From NCBI GenBank assembly GCA_029564595.1, contig JAKQPS010000081.1:1-64000 (forward strand): DNA of 64,000 nucleotides. Direction: 5' to 3'. Position 1 is the first letter of the stretch. Every line of letters begins with the position of its first letter. The stretch is from a bacterium. GTDB taxonomy: Bacteria; UBP15; UBA6099. The translations under genes were made by a program, and so were the position numbers. Shown here in pieces: positions 59,664 through 64,000 of this stretch. Below the pieces are notes generated by a model that ran no database searches, had not been told where the DNA came from, and worked only from the letters and a program-made list of their open reading frames with translations.

Positions 59664-60149
59664 TTATTTCTTTATGTCCGCGATAAGGTATCTTACTCGG
59701 CCTTTCGGGGTCTCCGCGTAAACGATGTCGCCCTTTTTGGCCTTCATGAGAGCGCGCCCCACCGGGCACGCGTCGGATATCTTGTTCTCCAGCGGGTTCG
59801 CTTCCATCGACGACAGGATGGTGAACTCTTCGGCTTCTTTCGTCTTGAGGTTTTTCACCTTGACGCGGGAGCCGATGCCCACTTTGTCCGTCGATATCTC
59901 TTTGGCGGAGAGGACCTTGCTCTTTTTGAGTATCGATTCGAGGTGCGCGATGCGGCTTTCGAGCATCTGCTGGTCTCTTTTGATTTCATCGAGTTCGGGG
60001 TCTTCGGAAAGGACGTTGCTTTTCTGGGCGTTGGACATACGCTCGCGGATTTCGTCCCTGTGCTCGCCTTTGAGGTGCTCGAGGATTTCGAGCATCTTCT
60101 TATGGCCGTCCGGCGTCAGAACTATCAGGTCATCGCTCATTTGAGACAT
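59664..60149 (-). CDS. greA: Transcript cleavage factor GreA
   Basis: GreA rescues stalled RNA polymerase by stimulating RNA cleavage. N-terminal coiled coil (MLEILEHLKGEHRDEIRERM to about residue 80) and C-terminal domain (VGIGSRVKVKNLKTKEAEEF, NKISDACPVGRALMKAKKGD). Length 161 is normal. The coiled-coil tip reads LSEDPELDEIKRDQQ, where most GreA proteins read ENAEY, but acidic residues are kept. A strong GGAGG lies about 10 nt before the ATG. Confidence 0.95.
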   Translation of the reverse strand: MSQMSDDLIVLTPDGHKKMLEILEHLKGEHRDEIRERMSNAQKSNVLSEDPELDEIKRDQQMLESRIAHLESILKKSKVLSAKEISTDKVGIGSRVKVKNLKTKEAEEFTILSSMEANPLENKISDACPVGRALMKAKKGDIVYAETPKGRVRYLIADIKK

Positions 60150-60192
60150 AAAAAAACTCCTCCCGGGCCGCTAAAACCCAGATTTCAGCGTA

Positions 60193-61350
60193 TCAATTGT
60201 AGCGGGGGCCGCCGGGGATGTCAACGCGCAGGGCCTCCGCGGCTGCCCGCGCTACTTCCTCCACGGATATTGCGTCCATACAGTTTGGTTTGAAACCGCA
60301 TACTCTTTTATAGCAAGGCGCGCAATCGACTCTCGAAACCACCTTTGCGCCTCCCGAAAACATGTCTATCTCCGCCGGGCACGTGGGGCCGAACAAGGCC
60401 GCCGCCGGGACTCCCACAGCGGACGCTATATGCAGCGCCAGCGTGTCCCCGCATACAATTGCGTCCATCGCGGCGAGCGCCGAGGCGAAAACTCTCAGAT
60501 CGGGCGTCGGCGGAACCATAGCCGAGTTCCCGACTATTGCGTTCAGCGCGGCTCTCATTTTCTTCTCGTCTCCGGGGCCGCCGAGAATCATGAGAAAAAC
60601 GCCGGGAACGGCTTTCTTTATAGCGCTGGCAATCTCCGCCCATTTCTCCGGCGAGGGAGTCTTGTTTGCGAACGCGTCTCCAGCCCCTACGACCAGCCCT
60701 AAAACGCGCGCTCCCGACGGCGCGCCCGCGCCGCGCGCAAGCTCACGCCCAACTCTTTTCTCATCTTCCGTCAGCGCCATCTGCGGCGGCTCCGGAGACG
60801 CCCCTTCCAGCCCGCACATCTCAAGCAACATTTCCGCGTGCGTCCTCTTATTCGTCTTGAATTTCAGTTCATCGGAAAGCCCCAGAGAAAAATAATACTC
60901 AGCCTCTGGATTAAAGGGATAAATCGCCCCGAGGGGGGCAATCCCCATGCCGCGTTTTTCCCGCGCCTGCAAGGCGGTCGCCAGAGCGCATTCGGCGGGA
61001 GATTTGTCCAGCGATAGGATAATGTCGAACGCGGCGGGAAAAACGCCTGACGCCGCCGCCGAACCGATGGCGGCAAGCTCGTCTATGTTCGGATTGCCTT
61101 TCAGCAATGGCCGCGCGGCGGGCGAAGTCAGCCACGTCACGCGGGCCGACGGCCGGGCGCGGCGTAGCGCGGGCAGTATGGAAGTTGTCCTCAGCACGTC
61201 GCCCAGCGCGGCTGTCTTGATTATCAGGACGCGCCCCCCTCCCCGTTCCGCTTTCTCAACCGGAGAGTATTCGGGGCATCCGTCGCAGAGCCTAGCAAAC
61301 GCGCAGGGCTTTTCGCCCCTATAGTGAACGCAGTCTAGATTAATCTTCAT
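60193..61350 (-). CDS. Family 9 glycosyltransferase (heptosyltransferase-like)
   Basis: GT9-family enzyme, likely adding heptose or a related sugar to the lipopolysaccharide core on the cytosolic face of the inner membrane. Landmarks are VLIIKTAALGDVLRTTSILP at the start of the N-terminal Rossmann fold, VLGLVVGAGDAFANKTP, VFLMILGGPGDEKK, and the C-terminal donor-binding MDAIVCGDTLALHIASAVGVP with ALFGPTCP. An N-terminal cysteine stretch (CVHYRGEKPCAFARLCDGC) precedes the fold and is odd for the family; it may bind metal. The start at 61350 (MKINLDC) is chosen because GGAGAG lies about 4 nt upstream; an ATG at 61365 is possible. It points to a Gram-negative envelope. Confidence 0.86.
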   Translation of the reverse strand: MKINLDCVHYRGEKPCAFARLCDGCPEYSPVEKAERGGGRVLIIKTAALGDVLRTTSILPALRRARPSARVTWLTSPAARPLLKGNPNIDELAAIGSAAASGVFPAAFDIILSLDKSPAECALATALQAREKRGMGIAPLGAIYPFNPEAEYYFSLGLSDELKFKTNKRTHAEMLLEMCGLEGASPEPPQMALTEDEKRVGRELARGAGAPSGARVLGLVVGAGDAFANKTPSPEKWAEIASAIKKAVPGVFLMILGGPGDEKKMRAALNAIVGNSAMVPPTPDLRVFASALAAMDAIVCGDTLALHIASAVGVPAAALFGPTCPAEIDMFSGGAKVVSRVDCAPCYKRVCGFKPNCMDAISVEEVARAAAEALRVDIPGGPRYN

Positions 61351-61497
61351 ATCGCTCTCCGGCATTCATTTTAGCCCGAAACCGCGCGCCGCGCGCGGTC
61401 TGCTCAAAAAATCGCCCTTCTCTCTCAGCCGCGCCTCCAAATTTTACATTAAAAATCCTTTCTGCTATCATTCATCCCGAATCCGTCGTTAAGATTC

Positions 61498-61670
61498 GGG
61501 AGCGATTGTTCAGAGCGGATGAAACGCGGAACGCAAGGCGTATTTTGGCAGTGAATAGAACATAGGGTTCTTTAAAAAAGGGTGCCACCCCCAAACTTGT
61601 TTGGGGGTGAGAAGCAGTTCGCCGCTATGAAAATCGCCCCGGATTCGTCGGTTTCATCGACGAATCCGGG
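61498..61670 (+). repeat. Interspersed intergenic repeat, copy C, with two strong hairpins
   Basis: Best-preserved copy. CACCCCCAAA/TTTGGGGGTG (61586-61609, 4-nt loop) and CCGGATTCGTCG/CGACGAATCCGG (61639-61669, 7-nt loop) are perfect inverted repeats, on either side of the 26-bp core (61613-61638). It fills most of the divergent spacer 61351-61701. The stems suggest a structured RNA or a MITE-like element. Confidence 0.65.
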
Positions 61671-61701
61671 TTCATCGGAACCGACAGCGGGGAGAAACAG
61701 G

Positions 61702-63144
61702 ATGCGCCATTTCACCAAACCCGACGATGAAGACATAAGGTTTTTTCGCGATATCGCGGGCGACAAAAACGTCATCAGCGGCGGCGACGACATTGAGCCT
61801 TACTCTCATGACGAGACGGAGGATTACAGGTTCGCGCCGGATGTCGTGGTGAAGCCGTCTGACACCGCGCAAGTCTGCGCTGTGATGAAGCGGTGTTTCG
61901 AGCGCGGCATAGCGGTCACCCCGCGAGGCGGCGGCACGGGACTGAGCGGAGGCGCGCTCTGCGTCTTCGGCGGCGTCTGCCTCTCCTTCGAACGCATGAA
62001 CAAAATTCTAGACATCGACACGAAGAATTTTATGGCTACGGTCCAGCCGGGCGTGGTGGTGGAAACCCTGCACAACGAGGTTGAGGCGCTCGGCCTGTTC
62101 TATCCTCCTGACCCGGCGAGCAAGGGAAGCTGCACGCTCGGAGGCAACATAGCCGAGTGCGCGGGCGGCGCGCGCGCGATGAAATACGGCACGACCAAGG
62201 ACTACGTCCTTGCGGTTGAAGCCGTCCTGCCGGACGGGCGGCCTTTCCGCGCGGGAGCCAAGACTCTCAAGAACGCCACTGGCTACAACTTAGTCCAGTT
62301 GCTAATCGGCTCAGAGGGCACTCTGGCGGCGGTGACGGAGGCGACGGTGAAGCTGATACCCGCTCCGCTGGTCAGGCGCACCCTGCTGGCCCCGTTCGAC
62401 TCGCTGGAGACAGCCGCAGCCGCGCTCAACGAACTATTCCTGAAGCGCGTTTCCCCATGCGCCGTCGAATTCATGGAAAAAGAAGCGATTAAGAGCGCCG
62501 AAAGAATGCTAGAACGCTCGTTTCCGTACAGCGACTCCGAGGCGCTGCTGCTTATTGAGTTGGACGGCTCGGACGCGGACGCCGTCAACGCTGATGTCGA
62601 GAAAGCCGGCGGAATATTGCTCGAAGAGGGCGCTCTGGACGCGCTAGTCGCTGAAGCGGGCCACAGGCAGAACGAAATGTGGGACATGCGCCGCGCGGTC
62701 GGCGAGGCGGTGAAAAAAATCTCCGTCTACAAGGAAGAAGACACCGTCGTCCCCCGCGCCGCTCTCCCCGCCCTCATGCGCTCCATCAAATCCATCGCCG
62801 ACCGTCACGGCTTCACCGCCATCTGCTACGGCCACGCGGGCGACGGCAACATCCACGCGAACATCATCAAGGGCGACATGGACGAACTGCGCTGGCGGCG
62901 CGACCTTCCCGCCCTCATAGCCGACATACACCGCGCCGTCGTCGGCCTCGACGGAACCATCTCCGGCGAACATGGCATCGGCTTCTCTCAAAAAGAATTC
63001 ATGCCTATCGCCGTTTCGCAAACCGCTCTCGAAATAATGATTTCGGTGAAGAGAGCTTTCGACCCGAAAGGGATTCTCAATCCCGGAAAAATATTCCCCG
63101 ACGCTCCCGGCGAGGGGACATCTCACTCAGGAGGCGGACAATGA
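61702..63144 (+). CDS. FAD-linked oxidase, GlcD/D-lactate dehydrogenase type
   Basis: Flavoprotein oxidising a 2-hydroxy acid such as glycolate or D-lactate. The FAD_binding_4 (PCMH) domain has VTPRGGGTGLSGGA, YPPDPASKGSCTLGGN, KYGTTKDYVLAVEAVLPDG and NLVQLLIGSEGTLA. The C-terminal FAD-oxidase domain has CYGHAGDGNIHAN and DGTISGEHGIG, followed by AFDPKGILNPGKIF. The start at 61702 (MRHFTKPDDED) has GGGGAG about 8 nt upstream; the frame open to 61582 runs through the repeat and is not family-like. Its partners GlcE/GlcF or LldE-type Fe-S subunits are not visible. The stop overlaps the ATG of the HIT gene (ATGA). Confidence 0.93.
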   Translation: MRHFTKPDDEDIRFFRDIAGDKNVISGGDDIEPYSHDETEDYRFAPDVVVKPSDTAQVCAVMKRCFERGIAVTPRGGGTGLSGGALCVFGGVCLSFERMNKILDIDTKNFMATVQPGVVVETLHNEVEALGLFYPPDPASKGSCTLGGNIAECAGGARAMKYGTTKDYVLAVEAVLPDGRPFRAGAKTLKNATGYNLVQLLIGSEGTLAAVTEATVKLIPAPLVRRTLLAPFDSLETAAAALNELFLKRVSPCAVEFMEKEAIKSAERMLERSFPYSDSEALLLIELDGSDADAVNADVEKAGGILLEEGALDALVAEAGHRQNEMWDMRRAVGEAVKKISVYKEEDTVVPRAALPALMRSIKSIADRHGFTAICYGHAGDGNIHANIIKGDMDELRWRRDLPALIADIHRAVVGLDGTISGEHGIGFSQKEFMPIAVSQTALEIMISVKRAFDPKGILNPGKIFPDAPGEGTSHSGGGQ

Positions 63145-63668
63145 AGGAAATCTGGGCCCCATGGCGCGGGCAGTACATACTCGGCATTAAAGACGAGCGC
63201 AAGGCGGCCTCCGCCGACCTCGACCCTTGCGTCCTCTGCTCGAAACACAAGGACAAACCTGAAAACGACCGCGACAACCTCGTCCTGTTCCGGGGCGACC
63301 GCTGCTTCATCATGATGAACCTTTACCCGTACAACGCGGGACACCTGATGATTGTCCCCTACATGCACACCGGGGACTTTGAGAAACTTCCTTACGAAAC
63401 TGTCTGCGAACTGATGTCGCTCACGCAGAAACTTATCGGGGTTTTCAACCGGGCAATGTCTCCGCACGGTTTCAATTACGGGATGAATCTTGGCCGCGTC
63501 GCCGGCGCGGGCATCATCGACCACGTCCACGCCCACATCGTCCCCCGCTGGAATGGCGACACTAATTTCATGCCCGTCCTCGCGGACACCAAAGTCATCA
63601 GCGAACATATAGAAACCACCTACGACCGACTCCGCGCCGCTATGGCGGAAGAAGGCATGCTGCCTTGA
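63141..63668 (+). CDS. HIT-family nucleotide-binding hydrolase
   Basis: Histidine-triad protein of 175 residues, probably hydrolysing or transferring nucleotidyl groups (Ap4A-type or adenylylated substrates). The triad HVHAHIVPRW has His128, His130 and His132. An N-terminal CVLCSKHKDKPEN is the zinc-type CxxC seen in this branch, with HLMIVPYMHTGDFEKL following. GGAGG lies about 6 nt before the ATG at 63141, which overlaps the oxidase stop by 4 bp; the frame is open far upstream but those residues are in the shadow of the oxidase gene. Confidence 0.93.
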   Translation: MKEIWAPWRGQYILGIKDERKAASADLDPCVLCSKHKDKPENDRDNLVLFRGDRCFIMMNLYPYNAGHLMIVPYMHTGDFEKLPYETVCELMSLTQKLIGVFNRAMSPHGFNYGMNLGRVAGAGIIDHVHAHIVPRWNGDTNFMPVLADTKVISEHIETTYDRLRAAMAEEGMLP

Positions 63669-63673
63669 AAAAC

Positions 63674-63719
63674 GGCCTCCGGCGGCCAAAGAGAAACTTT
63701 TGAAAAAGTTTCTCTTTGG
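63674..63719 (+). terminator. Palindromic hairpins after the HIT gene
   Basis: GGCC-TCCGGC-GGCC is followed by a perfect 14-bp stem, CCAAAGAGAAACTT (63686-63699) with AAGTTTCTCTTTGG (63706-63719). The second stem has no T tract, so this may be a bidirectional transcription stop or a repeat element. Confidence 0.45.
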
Positions 63720-64000
63720 AATCTCTTCAAAACGTTTCAATGGGCGTCGGGAGTGAATCGCTGACGCGCTTCTCTCCCGACGCCCCATGTAAAATCATTT
63801 CTGAAAAAATGGCAATGAACCATCCTATCCGGGCGACCCGACGGGTCGCCCCTACAATTCTTTTCTTGTCAAAATCATTCCTGAGTCCCCCTGAAACTCA
63901 GATATTTATCGCGGCGAGCGGGACTTTGGAGTGCGGCGATTCATCGCCGCTTTTCCCAGCGATGTGAACCATCCCGGAGCCGGGAATTAATTCCCGGCTC
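63720..64000 (+). other. Intergenic region with small palindromes
   Basis: No supported gene. Short perfect stems occur: GGGCGACCC/GGGTCGCCC around 63831-63851 and a GCGGCGATTCATCGCCGC palindrome near 63934. They look like small dispersed palindromic elements. The frame at 63716-63967 has no binding site. Confidence 0.4.

Noticed and set aside
58821-60293. 490-codon open frame on the plus strand opposite lysS and greA
   Set aside because: It is the mirror of two well-identified genes in G+C-rich DNA; it has no family similarity or binding site.
62679-63140. Long N-terminus for the HIT protein
   Set aside because: It is Arg/His-rich translation of the oxidase gene in another frame; the true start at 63141 has GGAGG and an ATGA overlap.

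Overview
The window looks like chromosomal DNA of an uncultured, probably Gram-negative bacterium. This rests on a lipobox cytochrome, a family 9 (heptosyltransferase-type) glycosyltransferase, and an alpha-2-macroglobulin/PBP1C/MltG cell-envelope module. No gene fixes the taxon, so none is named. The many Fe-S enzymes and a three-haem c-type lipoprotein suggest an anaerobic or microaerobic, respiring cell; this is inference.

Region 1 (1-44.3 kb) is an accessory-looking block bounded on the left by a partial IS66-family transposase. It holds twelve radical SAM proteins carrying fourteen radical SAM domains. Six domains have an N-terminal cobalamin-binding-type region, six belong to a MoaA/PqqE-like group with a C-terminal CX2CX5C motif, one is SPASM-like and one is HemN-like. 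Unusual architectures are a B12-type radical SAM fused to a second radical SAM (17835-20081), a tandem radical SAM (28608-30626), a radical SAM-methyltransferase fusion (26244-28067), and a U32 pair resembling UbiU/UbiV in which the UbiV-like partner carries a methyltransferase (37281-39682). Between them lie a repetitive secreted protein, the haem lipoprotein, an SGNH hydrolase, four polytopic GT-C-like membrane proteins (two are tandem paralogues), an A24-type prepilin peptidase and a small cysteine protein. Many genes overlap by 4 bp or abut. Together they suggest a large unassigned system that modifies a lipid, glycan or peptide, with membrane and export components. No substrate or precursor peptide could be identified.

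Region 2 (44.9-55.2 kb) is an envelope module: alpha-2-macroglobulin, pbpC and mltG in one operon. It is flanked by two nearly identical ModE-like DNA-binding genes in direct orientation.

Region 3 (55.4-64 kb) looks like core chromosome and by eye is richer in G+C: a tRNA with anticodon CAU, an exported protein of unknown function, a YkgJ-type Cys-rich protein, lysS, greA, a family 9 glycosyltransferase, a GlcD-type FAD oxidase and a HIT-family protein. The tRNA's 3' end faces region 1, which fits (but does not prove) island insertion there. A non-coding repeat family with strong hairpins occurs at 44.6, 55.3 and 61.6 kb.
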